Positions 1 to 9,969 of a stretch of DNA of 41,739 nucleotides are shown one piece after another (within the stretch, counting starts at the first letter, position 1; each line of letters opens with the position of its first letter). The notes beneath the pieces are model-generated. The model was not told the origin of the DNA. It ran no database searches and saw only the letters and a program-made list of their open reading frames with translations. This stretch comes from Fragilaria crotonensis (lineage: Eukaryota > Bacillariophyta > Fragilariophyceae > Fragilariales > Fragilariaceae). The stretch lies in contig JAKSYS010000563.1 of NCBI GenBank assembly GCA_022925895.1, positions 1 through 41,739 of the forward strand, given 5' to 3'. The position numbers and the translations under genes are program-made.

Positions 1-128
1 GTTTGGTGATAAAAGATTCCTTGTTTTTGCCGGCATCAACCACATCGAGCATCGAAGACTGTGCCATATGGATTTCACAGCAGCTTGGATCTGGTGTGAA
101 TGATGACTGGCATTAAGTCAAGTTTAGC

Positions 129-1106
129 ATGGGGGATTTTGGTACAAGAACCGTGTACTGGACGAAGAAAAACACTGTTGGGTTTGTTGGGTCCGAGCAA
201 ACTGTTTCTCACTTCCTTTGTCACGAACGCCCCATCTTAGTGAAGCACCGTAGCGGGAATTTCCGTGATGCAATGGTAGTCTTTGTGAAAACATTGACGG
301 GAAAGTGTGTCAAGGTCAACCTACCACTTCATGCGACCCCTGACGACTTAAAGATCCAGTTTCAGGAGCGAGAAGGCGTTCCACCTGACCAACAACGACT
401 GATTTTCGACGGAACGCAGCTTGAGGATCATGTGCCTCTCAGTTTTTATGGTATTAAGAATGACTGTACCATTCATCTGATACTTCGTCTTCGAGGAGGC
501 GCCAGTCCTTGCTTTGTCGATGTTACAAAAGCTGAGGCATTGAGGACTCTAGAGTGGAACAAAGCGGCACCAGACTGGCGTATGGCGGACAAGGGTCTCA
601 GTCTTGAAGGCCTTTGCCAAAACCAAAACTGCCGTGCTCACCAGAAGATGGTTATCATGAACTTGGGTTTCAGGAACTTTGACCTCCTTTCTCTTAGTGA
701 TAAGTATACCTGTAAGTGTCCAACGTGTCGCATGCCAGTGACTCCGATCAAGCCTGGCTTCAACAACTGCCTCTGGAAAATCTCTTGTGTCAAAAAGTCT
801 GATCCATTGAGCGTCATTCACCGTCCTTGGACCAAGGCCGAGGACAAGTACACTACCTTTGATGAAGTCGTCGCTGGTACAACAGAGTTTACTCGTCTTC
901 AGATCTTTGTGCGACAATTGGACTAATACCGAGGAGAAGACTGCGCCATTTGCCTCGAAGGTTTATCGGTGGGTAGTTTGGACAAGGTCGAACATGAGAG
1001 CCACTGTGGCCATTACTTTCATCCCTGGTGTGCTAAAATGTGGACCGATGCACAGAAATGCGGCGGTACAACCTCTTCGTGCCCCCTTTGCCGTTCCCAT
1101 TACTGA
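129..1106 (+). CDS. Ubiquitin-RING-H2 fusion protein, interrupted by one in-frame stop
   Basis: The frame opens at ATG 129 after a stop at 114-116. Residues 49-124 (from ATG 273) are a complete 76-residue ubiquitin unit ending in LRLRGG, with the [14 protein letters not shown] core kept as [10 protein letters not shown]. Ubiquitin K6, K11 and K27 are kept, while K48 is Thr and K63 is Asn. A zinc-binding-looking stretch follows (CQNQNC, CKCPTC, FNNC...SC). TAA 924-926 then ends the frame, but the same frame continues with a perfect RING-H2: [18 protein letters not shown], stopping at TGA 1104-1106. The likely role is an E3-like ubiquitin ligase carrying its own ubiquitin-like unit, which a deubiquitinase could cleave after RGG. 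The start could instead be ATG 273. The gene is either a one-hit pseudogene, read through, or affected by a sequencing error. Confidence 0.75.
924..926 (+). other. In-frame TAA splitting the RING finger from the rest of the gene
   Basis: The stop lies in the linker just after [12 protein letters not shown] and five codons before the RING's first cysteine. No frame change is needed on either side, so this is a single-codon disruption. A 57-nt in-phase GT-AG segment (877-933), with an ACTAATAC-like branch site, would remove it. However, it would also remove the region before the stop that looks conserved in this family. Confidence 0.8.
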
Positions 1107-1505
1107 CGATGTCTGGCAGAGAAGCCGCCCTGTGAAACACTCCAACACATTTTGATTTTTTGGAATGGACGACGTGGTGCAGTGTGAGGTGGAGTATTGT
1201 CTTGGTTTCAGTCATGGATTAGGTGAGTTACGATTCCACCGTCCAACGTACTATGTACTCCAGTGCTTGTATTAACCACAAAGTACTGGTATGTGCGCCA
1301 GTATTGCGGTGCTGGACTCACTGTACGTACGAGGTCTGCTATTGAATTAGTAACAAACAATTTTTAGCTCGATCATGAAAAACCACTTAAATTTTGGGAA
1401 AGTGGTTATTGGGGTGTGTTTTATAAACCCAAAAACTACTTCGAGCAAAAACCACACCTTGCCAACCCTGGCTCCGATTAGCTGTCATGTGTCATGTGTC
1501 ATGTG
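1107..1505. other. Gene-free stretch with AAAACC-type repeats
   Basis: No credible coding region is visible. From about 1375 the sequence is rich in AAAACC/GGTTTT motifs. At 1461-1470 it carries TTGCCAACCCTG-like sequence, resembling the end of the hAT-like elements found nearby. A TCATGTG microsatellite at 1484-1505 is the insertion target of the next element. Confidence 0.5.
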
Positions 1506-2105
1506 CAGGGGTGGCACGTTAGGTTTTTCGATTAGGTTTTTGCTTAGGTTTTTGGCAAAAACCTAATGGTTCTAAAACTCAAGGTTTTTGGTTTTTGGGG
1601 TTTTGCTCTGGTTTTAAGGGAGAATTCCGGATTCCATGGCATAGATGAACGACGTATTCTGGATTTTGGAGTGTTTTGCGTCTGGTATCTTGTATACGCC
1701 TAGTAGCAATACGCACTAATCATTAAGATGAAACAGCCTGCGCGATGCAAAGATAGAGAAGCTGGTTTACATCAAGACCAACTATATCTTCTTTCGCGAT
1801 TGCAACTGGATAGCTGATGATGCTGATCTTGTTGCCAATGCTGACGATGCTTCTCGATACTAGGACCAGGCTGGTCGCCATCGCGGCAACTGCAAACGTA
1901 AGACATCGGCTTTATCCGAGTTTCGACTAGTAGTAGTAGCTTCTACTGTACACTATACGTCTCAGACGTCAGCTGTACGCTGTACTAGGTACTAGCCACC
2001 ACGTACTCTAAGTTCAAAAACCTAAATTTAGGTTTTCTAGGTTTTTGCCCAAAAACCCAAAAACCTAATCTTGATTTTGAAAACTTTAGGTTTTTGCCAG
2101 CCCTG
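1506..2105. mobile_element. Non-autonomous hAT-like element, 600 bp
   Basis: The left end is CAGGGGTGGCA and the right end is TGCCAGCCCTG, an imperfect terminal inverted repeat of the hAT type. Both sides are flanked by the 8-bp duplication GTCATGTG (1498-1505 and 2106-2113), the length expected for hAT transposition. The flank is itself a TCATGTG repeat, so the duplication is somewhat ambiguous. Subterminal regions are full of TTAGGTTTTTG motifs in both orientations, including the palindrome AAAACCTAAATTTAGGTTTT near 2016-2036. No transposase is present, so it would need one supplied in trans. Confidence 0.7.
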
Positions 2106-2113
2106 GTCATGTG

Positions 2114-2719
2114 TCATGTGCAGGTGCTAAATTTAGGCGCGCGCCTACCGTTACGAGCATATGCAGAGTCGCCTGAATTAGACTTCGGCAAAGCGCCTAA
2201 ATTAAACGAAGATACAGGTATATATGCTGAATATATTTATATATACAAAAGACACTAATACTGTAGCCAGTAGCCGGTACCACCTAATAATGGCTTAGAG
2301 CCACTAAAAATACACCATGTTGGACTAAAAATATCTCATTGATTATCAATTGAACTACCTTTAACCACACATGCATTATTGTTGGATAATGCTTTCAGGT
2401 ACAACAAGGTTTAATCAATTACATACTGGATGAAGAATTGATGAATCAATTACACACTGGATGAAGAATTGATGAAGATGTTGATGATTCGGTAAGCTTC
2501 ACTTTCATTTTTTATGGCTCCAGGCCATTCATTTATTTATATATATTGACCCATAGTTTTCAATATTCATCCGTTGGGTTTATTTACATCATTTGACAAA
2601 AATTTCATGACCTAAAACACCAAATCTTTTCCTACTGTTACACTGATTGTACGTTGCAAATACATATTGCTTTTTCCATGAGATGACAGGATCTACCTTG
2701 TGTAAAATAAATTTAGTTA
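2114..2719. other. AT-rich gene-free stretch
   Basis: No coding region is visible. A perfect GC-rich palindrome, TAGGCGCGCGCCTA, lies near 2136-2149. An 11-bp inverted pair AATTTAGGCGC / GCGCCTAAATT (about 2131 and 2193) surrounds about 50 bp and may mark a tiny decayed element. Confidence 0.4.
2413..2474. repeat. 31-bp tandem duplication
   Basis: Two adjacent 31-bp units (2413-2443 and 2444-2474) differ at one base (ACATACTGG versus ACACACTGG). No coding context. Confidence 0.85.
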
Positions 2720-2811
2720 TCAATTGCTTTGTCTATGGTGAAGTCAAAAGGTTTTCTCGGAGTTTGGACGACAAGGGTACAGATATCCACCAGGTGTGCT
2801 TTTACTACAAT
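2720..2811 (-). pseudogene. Possible Gag remnant, downstream half (split by element Z)
   Basis: The minus strand reads a short open stretch containing IVVKAHLVDI and RKPFDFTIDKAID. It looks like the continuation of the Gag-like remnant at 13442-14224, where the upstream half ends in IWIVVK. The 12-bp sequences at 2800-2811 (TTTTACTACAAT) and 13430-13441 (CTTCACCACAAT) would be a decayed target duplication with three C/T differences. The fragment is short, so this is a tentative reading. Confidence 0.3.
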
Positions 2812-3413
2812 TCTGACACTTACGTCGCTCTCATTTGCTCCATTCGATCTTGTTGAGCGAAATAAGGTATGGGCTCTTTCGGCTCATCACGATAACAAAT
2901 CTCTCGCAATCTAGCAAGTAAGGTGCGCTCAACCTGGGGGGACGTATTGGTGTGAATGTGGAGGTCTCGCAATGCACTGAGAAACTCAATACGCCATCGT
3001 TCACGGGAAGGATGCTCGCAGCGAATGATGTGAGCGAAGTCTTCATGGTTTGAACGGCACAGCGGACACGTTCGGGTACCGCCGTCGAACTTGTTTGCCA
3101 ACGCATGAGTGGGTAGCATGCGGTGTAGCAGTTTGACCAGATGAGTACGCGGGATCATGGTCTGCTTTATAGCCAATGCGTGTGCACCCCAATTGATGGA
3201 ATGGAGGGTGGAAGCATCCCATCCGTGTCTGCGGCGAATGTAATCTAGTAAAGGTGTTGTCGTGGTCTCATGAAGCAACACTTCGGAGTAACGACTGGTG
3301 ACGGTTCCGTCTGGAAGAAATAGATGGGCTCTTATCATGGGAGACATGATAACGTGACCTCGATATGCACCGAATTAGTGATTGAATAATCCGGCTTGCG
3401 TGTCTGCGTCCAC
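2812..3413 (-). pseudogene. Element Z, downstream part: LINE-like pol C-terminus with zinc knuckle
   Basis: On the minus strand this codes the end of an RNase H domain (LNVDADTQAGLFNH at 3365-3413) and then the C-terminal domain of a LINE-like polymerase. The knuckle CPLCRSNHEDFAHIIRC is easy to see (ORF 3347-2820). It aligns well with element B (LNVDADALANTF; CPVCPCGDEDWDHILRC). One stop codon lies between the two parts. The 3' part is cut short near 2812 and lacks the family's 3' UTR. The RNase H domain is broken exactly at 3413/3414 by element A, and its upstream half is at 13299-13429. Confidence 0.8.
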
Positions 3414-3433
3414 ATTAAGTTGTCCCAGGAGAT
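3414..3433. repeat. Left target-site duplication of element A
   Basis: ATTAAGTTGTCCCAGGAGAT is repeated exactly, all 20 bases, at 13279-13298. On the minus strand it codes part of Z's RNase H (DLLGQLN). Confidence 0.93.
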
Positions 3434-3838
3434 GGCAAGCTCAAGTTCAAGTACATGATCCAGAGTTTATCCTTCCCCATTTAGGGGAAGTCCTACCAAT
3501 AGAACGCATCCGGGAACGATTCAACCAAGCTACTCGGTTCTTTCGTAAGTGTCAACGATCCTCGACGGATCTTCGTTTGAAAACATACCAGGATTTGCTG
3601 GATTCATACAAGGAAGACACCAATCCAAATACACAAAGTGAATCAAAAGGAAGGCAAAGATAGTTCAGAAAACTATTTCCTGCGAGATATGCAAAACCAC
3701 CTTTCGGAACATTGGTCAAGTTGTTAAACCGGCAACATACGCCAGTATTTCAAAATTACTCATTCCTCGTCGACGAACTGATGCAAACACGCCATTGCAA
3801 TCAACGGAAATCTACTCCTTTCTACAGACAACGGATCA
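3434..3838 (+). pseudogene. Element A pol, segment 1 (pre-RT region)
   Basis: The frame beginning WQAQVQVHDPEF continues to 3660. A second frame then carries FRNIGQVVKPATYASI and STEIYSFLQTTDQ to the insertion point. It corresponds to the region of element B between 6150 and 6750 that precedes the RT domain. Segment 1 ends inside the 18-bp duplication flanking element E (3821-3838). After removal of E the codon CAG is rebuilt from bases 3837-3838 and 4693, and the frame runs on into segment 2. Confidence 0.75.
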
Positions 3839-4674
3839 AAAAAAAACCGAATATCTATTTTACGTGCTGCCGCTGTTCCGGATGACGACGGAACTCGACT
3901 CACACGGATGACCGCTACCCTGGGGTACAGTAGAGGCCACCATAATTGTTTTGTGTTACTGCAATACTGTTGTACTGCAATTGTGCCAAATAATGCTGCA
4001 TGGAGTCGTTGTATCATAGGGAGGGTGACTGTAGTGCGGGAAAAACCTTGGATCATTGAACTTAGTTGCCGTAGGTTTAGTAGTTGCAGTGTACGTCGGT
4101 AGCATGTAGAGCACCACCATATCGTGCGTAGCGGTATACTCGGAGGATCGGGTCACTCCAACTTTCGTTCGGAATTTGGTAGCGGTGTGTTCGGTCATTT
4201 GGAACGCCAAAGGGCGCAAAGCGGAAAGGGGTTGGGTCATGGAACTGGGTGGAGTCACCCCAATAGTCATATCGGATTTCGTCACAGTACTTCGGTCAGC
4301 AGTAAAATAGGTCACGGTGCTGGTATGGATACCAACAATCGGTCGGAGGTCCTTCGTCTCTGATGGTGTTGAATCAAGCAAAACTTGGGGGATAGACAGC
4401 GTAGAACAATACCGGTTTCTACATGAGGAAAAAATTGATCACGTCGCACATCTGATGGTACCTCAAACGCTGCAACCGCTCCATACGCGTTGATGCCAAT
4501 TGCACCACAATCATTCTCAAGCATATTGGTGTTGATACTTGTAGACGAGAGGTCGGGGGAAGGCTGTAGTGCCATCCGTTGACTTGACTTTGTTGTGCTC
4601 TAAGTTGCGTAGAAAACGTACCAGAACTCACGTAGAAACAACCACTTACTTGGCAAAAACTCCTCCGAAAAAAT
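3839..4674 (-). mobile_element. Element E: non-autonomous insertion sharing element B's 3' tail
   Basis: E is inserted in reverse. TCTACAGACAACGGATCA (3821-3838) and TCTACTGACAACGGATCA (4675-4692) are an 18-bp duplication with one mismatch. Read on the minus strand, E ends in CAGCGGCAGCACGTAAAATA followed by a T run. It is clearly homologous over about its last 105 bases to the 3' UTR of element B (10925-11030). Its body has no RT, RNase H or knuckle. A 141-codon Thr-rich minus frame (4381-3956) is not recognisable. It may therefore be a SINE-like or partial element mobilised by the B-family enzyme through the shared tail. Confidence 0.78.
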
Positions 4675-6130
4675 TCTACTGACAACGGATCAGTCCGACT
4701 TACTATGGGAAACAATCTTGGAAAGATTGGAAATCGAAAAACATCTTCTCGATTATAACAGGGAATCTTTTCGCGCGGCAGCGGAATCACCATGCGGACA
4801 CGGAGTCGTACATGATGCCATATCTTTTTCGAGTCTATCGCCCGAAGCCTTTGAGCTTCTATCGGGAACAGTACCACCCGAATGGCATGGAGACGATGAT
4901 ATTCTTTGCGAGTTCCTTGCATCTTTCACGATCCCACCAACGGTAACAGACCACGGTGATATATTGACTGAAGTCTCAGAAGCTGACATCTGCCGAGGTT
5001 TCAAAACATGGTCGGAAACAACTTCAACGTCTCCTTCCGGCCGTCATTTAGGGACATTATAAAGCCCTCGTTCAAGAACCTACCTTGCTTCGATGTTTCA
5101 GTAGATTCATTAATATTGCGATCTCAAGAGGGATTGCAATACCAAGATGGTGCAACGCAACAATGTCCTAATCGAGAAGGATCCCGGCTACCCTTGGATT
5201 AACCGACTTCGAATCATTCACCTTTTTGAAGCAGATTTCAATTTCTTCCTAAAACTTCAATGGGGTCACAGGTTGGTTCGACAAGCATGCGATTTAGATC
5301 TTCTCCATTCTGGGCAACATGGATCTGTCCCCCGCCGAACATCGTTGGATCCCATAATGCTCACACAGCTAACAACGGACTTGTGTCGCATTCTCAAACA
5401 TGACTTCGCTCGATTTGACAACGATGCTTCATCATGCTACGACAGAATTATCGTGGCACTGGGGATGCTTGCAGCAAGACGCTGCGGAATGCCTACGAAG
5501 GCTATTCGTCTTCATGCAGATGCTCTACGACTTATGAAGTATACAGTAAAGACCATACACGGCATATCAGAGGATAAATGCCATGGCACAGCATATGCTC
5601 CGATATTTGGAACAGGACAAGGAAGTGGAGCATCGCCTTCCGTATGGTTGACTTTGGTGGTCTTAATGCTCAATACATTGGATCGCATAGTACCGGATCG
5701 TATAAACTTTGTTCCAGTCCAAGGACAACGAAATCATTCAAGGCACGTTGACGCTTTTGTAGACGACACATCACTGGGCCTTACATCAGCGGGATATGAC
5801 AGTGACAATCACCGACCCCTACACCGTACCTCTCCAGAGTGGTCTCGATCAGTACATCATGCAACGTGAACACCTTCAACGATATACGCTGAGGCAGCAA
5901 CGCGACTTAAATCTGGTAAGATTGTATTTACAAGTCACAACATTATCGGAGATGTCAGATCCGGAACGTCAGCAAGCTATCCATCTTGATTACCTCGACG
6001 CAAAACGGCCCGTCAATTGGATAAGTGATCCTCGATGGCCTCGACAACCAAACATATCGGCGTCACAACGTCGCTTATGGAAAAGATATATCACGTCTGT
6101 TTTTCTTCGCTACATTCCCTACTGGAAGGT
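4675..6130 (+). pseudogene. Element A pol, segment 2: reverse transcriptase
   Basis: The stretch SDLLWETILERLEIEKHL leads to the motif TSTSPSGRHLG-HYKAL seen also in B, then LIIHLFEADF-like residues and the RT core. Visible RT motifs are motif A (DNDASSCYDRI), motif B (GTGQGSGASPSVW) and motif C (DAFVDDTSLG, catalytic DD). There are two small frameshifts between about 5050 and 5150, and a frame change near 5800. Compared with B, roughly 290 codons after the FVDD motif are missing; the sequence resumes at YTLRQQRDLNLVRLYLQ. The last codons (LWKRYITSVFLRYIPYWK) reach the target duplication of B at 6123-6130. Confidence 0.85.
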
Positions 6131-7698
6131 TTAACCTACCCGATAATCGGCATGCTTTTGCAGAACGACTGGACCAAGATGTCCTGACGGCAAGCTTGGC
6201 AGCAGCAGCAAAAGTGAAAAAGTTTGGGGAACCATCACGGTCGGTGGAACTTGCTGAAGCTCGCAAACAAGTTGTCGTACTGAAGAAGCATCTTTCCGCC
6301 CTTCGCACACACTATGACCATTCCAGTGTTTTGACGCGCGAGATGGCCCAATTAGCAACACCAGTGCCGTTGCCCCCCACGCCGCGAGAGTGCTCTGTGG
6401 CAATTCGTAAGGTTGAATCCACCATCAAGGAAATTATAGCTGAGAGTTACGAACGTCGCGATCACGAACGCCAGCGAAAACTTGAAGCGCTCGAAACGTC
6501 TGGGAAGAAAGCGGACAAAGAATCAGCAACTCGGTTGCGACATATGAAGAAGGCCGAAGATATTAAGCAGTTATTTCGCAAGATTAGTGGCGTGCGGAAG
6601 AATAAACTAAGACAAGGAGTAACAAGAATTGAAATTCCCTTGCATCCAGAACACGACCCCAAGACGTGTACCGAATGGAGACAGATCGATGTACCAACGG
6701 AGATTGTTCGGTTACTACAGGAACAAAATCGCAACCACTTTGGACAAGCCAAGGGAACGCCCTTCACCGTTGCACCACTTCTTGACGACTTAGGCTTTTG
6801 TGGGGATCAACCCTTGAGCACAAGAATTTTGGACGGCACATATCAGCACCAATCGAACGATGACGACGATGTGAGTAAAAATGTGAGACTGTTGTTGCAG
6901 TACATGACTCAGGTTCATGAAATGGCAGTGGCTCCTTCGTTCCCTACTATATCAATGGACGACTTCATGAGTAAATTGCGCGTCTGGTCAGAATCCACCA
7001 CTACGTCTCCGTCAGGATTGCACCTCGGACACTACAAGGCCTTGATTGCACACATTCATACTCATCAGATCTCCCAGCCGATGAATTGACCCCGGAGTTC
7101 CGAAGAAACCGAGACGAGCTTGACATGATGCAACACGACCTGCGGACTTTGCACTTGACTCTGTTGAATTATGCACTCGAGCGCGGTTATTCGTACAAAC
7201 GTTGGCAAACAATTGCCAATACAATTCTCTTCAAAGATCAGGATAACGTGCGGTTACATCGTACTCGAGTGATTCACATTTATGAAGCGGACTTTAATCT
7301 TGCCTTGGGAATTAAGTGGAGGATTCAAATGTATCAAGCAGAGGCCCTGGCAGCATTAAATGATGGGCAGTAAGGGTCCAGACCACGACAAAATGCAACG
7401 GATCCAGTGTTCATTGAGGAACTTCAGTGTGAGATCTCGCGGGCCACTCAGCGGTCGGTGGTCTTGATCAATTATGATGCTCTTGCATGTTTTGACCGAA
7501 TGATTCAAAATGCAGCAATGATTGTTAGTCGGAAGTTCGGCGTCCCGCTTCCGGTGACTCAGGCCAATGCAGTAACCTTGGAGAGAGCGGAGTTCAGGGT
7601 CCGTACAGATTAGGACTCGCTCCAAAAGGTTACGTACATTCGGATAGCAAGCCAATCTATGGCACGGGACAAGGCAGTGCCAATTCCCCAGCGATCTG
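6131..7698 (+). pseudogene. Element B pol, pre-RT and RT N-terminal half, frame-broken
   Basis: From FNLPDNRHAFAERLDQDV the frame is open to about 7050. It includes a charged, probably helical linker and the family motif TTTSPSGLHLGHYKALI. A frameshift near 7050-7085 leads to DLPADELTPEFRRNRDEL and RVIHIYEADFNLALGIKW. TAA 7371-7373 replaces a codon in DGQ-GSRPRQN. RT motif A (NYDALACFDRM) follows, then another frameshift near 7600-7700 across motif B (GTGQGSANSPAIW). The A copy has the same order of motifs, which fixes the homology. No endonuclease precedes this part, so B also appears 5'-truncated. Confidence 0.82.
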
Positions 7699-9969
7699 GT
7701 GTTTCTGTCGAGTTGTCTCATGGATGCATACGACACGACTGCAACACCTGCGGTATATTATTCCCCGGATGAATCCACGTCAGCGTCCTTGGGATTAGTA
7801 GCTTTTGTGGACGATTGCAATGGGCAGGCAAACAATTTTTTAGCACCAGGATCTGATGAGACGCTTCGGGATATCTTGTTACACACGCAGAAGAATGCAC
7901 AATTGTGGAATGACTTACTCCACTCGAGTGGTGGTGCACTGGAATTATCCAAGTGCTCGTGCCAAGTACTTCATTGGTGGTTTACACAGCAAGGAGCACC
8001 ATTTTTGGCCCCGAAACAATCTGCTCACCAAGAGGTGTTGCGTGTCATAGACCGATCCACCGGCACAACACACCAACTACCTCTGCTGTCACCGTATGAG
8101 GCACATAAGACATTTGGGCATTATAAAGCACCAGCTGGGAACCAAACCGAACAATTTCGAAAACTCAAATCAAAGAGCGACGAGATTACGACCTTCCTGT
8201 GGACATGCCCACTTAGGCGACTCGAAACATGGACTTTTTATTATGCTTGCTACCTTCCAAGTGTTGGTTATCCGTTAGCTTGCTCATCCCTTACACGACA
8301 ACGACTGGATCAGGTACAGCGGAAAGCGACGTCGATCATTGTCCCACGATGTGGTTTTAATCGGCATACCAAGTGCGAGATCCTCTATGGTCCTCTGGAG
8401 TTGGGTGGTGCGAATTTCCGTCATCTATATGTCGAACAAGGAATCGGACAAGTGTCTTTATTTATGAGGAACTGGAGATCAAAATCGACAGCGGGGAAAC
8501 TCCTCCGCATTGCGGTCGGATGGTTCCAATATCAAGTCGGTACCTCATACTCACTTCTGGAACGAGTCGACACGGTCCTCCCTCATCTCGAATCCAAGTG
8601 GTTGGCCTCGTGTAGGGACTTCTTAGCTTCCATACAATCATGCTTTCAACTCGACAGTCCGGGTATTCCTAAGTTTCAACGCTATCATGACACACATATT
8701 ATGGATGCTATATTGACGTCTGCGTGGTTTTCAGCATCGGAGATTCGACGACTCAACTACTGCCGCCTTTACCTCCAAGCACAAACAATTTCTGATCTCA
8801 CAGAGGTTTCGGGGCGTTACTTGGATCGAGCGAAGTATGAAGGTCGCTTCTCGCATAAGAGTAGCTGCACTCATGGAATGTGGATCCATCAGCAACGTCC
8901 GTCGCCGGTGGAGTGGAAATTGTGGCAACGCGCGAATTTGTTGTGGAGTGATGAATCTGGAAAGTTACATCAGGCACTGGGCCCATGGCTAGACACTATT
9001 GACAATCATCGTCAAACTCATTTAGCCTATCAATTGAACATGCGTTTGTGGCTGCGAGAACACCAGGACTACAGACTGTGTAAATCGTCGAAGAGGACCG
9101 AGGAAGGGCAGTACAGCTATTGGAGGACTGGAACACAGGTCGAATGGCACCAGATTCCTCTCGAAGCGGTTCCTGTGGAGGTTAGTCAAGTCGCCGCTGA
9201 TGAGTGGATTGTAGTCGAGAGAAGTGTCGTTCGTGTTCTTCATCATCCTGTACAGGTTGCAACGTTTGAACAATATGTTGAGGATCTTGAGCCATGGGAG
9301 TATGACTTATTATCCTGCACGAACCTACCGACGGATCCCTTTTCGGTCGGACTTGCTTTATCTCAGGGAGTACGAGGCGTCAGCGACGGGTCGGTATGGC
9401 TTAAGCAAATGGGTGCGTACGGATGGACGTTGAGCACGGATTTAGGAGAGAGGTCAGCTGAAGGAATGGGCCCAGCCCCAGGAGCAAACCCTAATTCGTA
9501 TCGGTCCGAAGCGTATGGAATGTTGGCTATGTTGTGTTTCTTGAAGCGCCTCGCAGAGTTTACGTACCAACATGAACCGTGGCACGGTACACTAGCGACA
9601 GATAGTTTGAGTCTGGTGGAGACGGTACTTGGCATTAAACGAAAACCATCCGTGATGGAAGCTGCAGTCTCGGAACCGGAACCCGTGCAGCTTCCATTGG
9701 ATCCACTGAGTCCAGAATGGGACTTGATTGTTAATATCCGGCGGTTGCTTCGCGAAATGCCGGGGCTCAGTCTGGAACATGTCCGCGGTCATCAAGATCG
9801 TCGCGGCACTTATCAGCAATTGAGTCTCATGGCACAACTAAACGTGGATGCTGATGCCCTGGCTAACACTTTCCAGCAAGTACGGCGCGCTTCGACCTCA
9901 TGCCTTGTTGACAGAGGAGGCCGGCGTTCATTTGATTACACCAAAGGGAACGGTCACAACGAAATATAA
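7699..9969 (+). CDS. Element B pol, RT C-terminal half, thumb and RNase H
   Basis: This is the longest open frame in the nest (756 codons). It starts just after RT motif B and carries motif C (LVAFVDDCNGQ, catalytic DD) and motif D (GGALELSKCS). A long thumb/connection region follows, then a full RNase H domain with all four acidic residues: VSDGS, YRSEAYG, ATDSLSLVE and NVDADALAN, preceded by HVRGHQD. RT copies the element RNA and RNase H removes the RNA strand. The true protein changes frame near 9890-9930 into the zinc-knuckle part. The annotated start is a frame artefact of the upstream frameshift. Confidence 0.85.
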   Translation: MFLSSCLMDAYDTTATPAVYYSPDESTSASLGLVAFVDDCNGQANNFLAPGSDETLRDILLHTQKNAQLWNDLLHSSGGALELSKCSCQVLHWWFTQQGAPFLAPKQSAHQEVLRVIDRSTGTTHQLPLLSPYEAHKTFGHYKAPAGNQTEQFRKLKSKSDEITTFLWTCPLRRLETWTFYYACYLPSVGYPLACSSLTRQRLDQVQRKATSIIVPRCGFNRHTKCEILYGPLELGGANFRHLYVEQGIGQVSLFMRNWRSKSTAGKLLRIAVGWFQYQVGTSYSLLERVDTVLPHLESKWLASCRDFLASIQSCFQLDSPGIPKFQRYHDTHIMDAILTSAWFSASEIRRLNYCRLYLQAQTISDLTEVSGRYLDRAKYEGRFSHKSSCTHGMWIHQQRPSPVEWKLWQRANLLWSDESGKLHQALGPWLDTIDNHRQTHLAYQLNMRLWLREHQDYRLCKSSKRTEEGQYSYWRTGTQVEWHQIPLEAVPVEVSQVAADEWIVVERSVVRVLHHPVQVATFEQYVEDLEPWEYDLLSCTNLPTDPFSVGLALSQGVRGVSDGSVWLKQMGAYGWTLSTDLGERSAEGMGPAPGANPNSYRSEAYGMLAMLCFLKRLAEFTYQHEPWHGTLATDSLSLVETVLGIKRKPSVMEAAVSEPEPVQLPLDPLSPEWDLIVNIRRLLREMPGLSLEHVRGHQDRRGTYQQLSLMAQLNVDADALANTFQQVRRASTSCLVDRGGRRSFDYTKGNGHNEI

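Noticed and set aside
877-933. Short 57-nt intron removing the in-frame TAA of the ubiquitin-RING gene
   Set aside because: GT-AG ends and a branch-like ACTAATAC exist and the phase fits, but it would delete a stretch that looks conserved in this family, the donor is poor, and 57 nt is short beside the 100-bp intron seen in the kinase gene. Kept only as an alternative.
1375-2110. Telomere-like repeats
   Set aside because: The AAAACCTAA motifs are irregular, occur in both orientations and lie inside hAT-like element ends, not as TTAGGG-type arrays.
3956-4922. Minus-strand ORFs of 141 and 167 codons as independent genes
   Set aside because: The first lies in element E without any recognisable domain; the second runs from E into element A across the target duplication, so it cannot be a natural gene.
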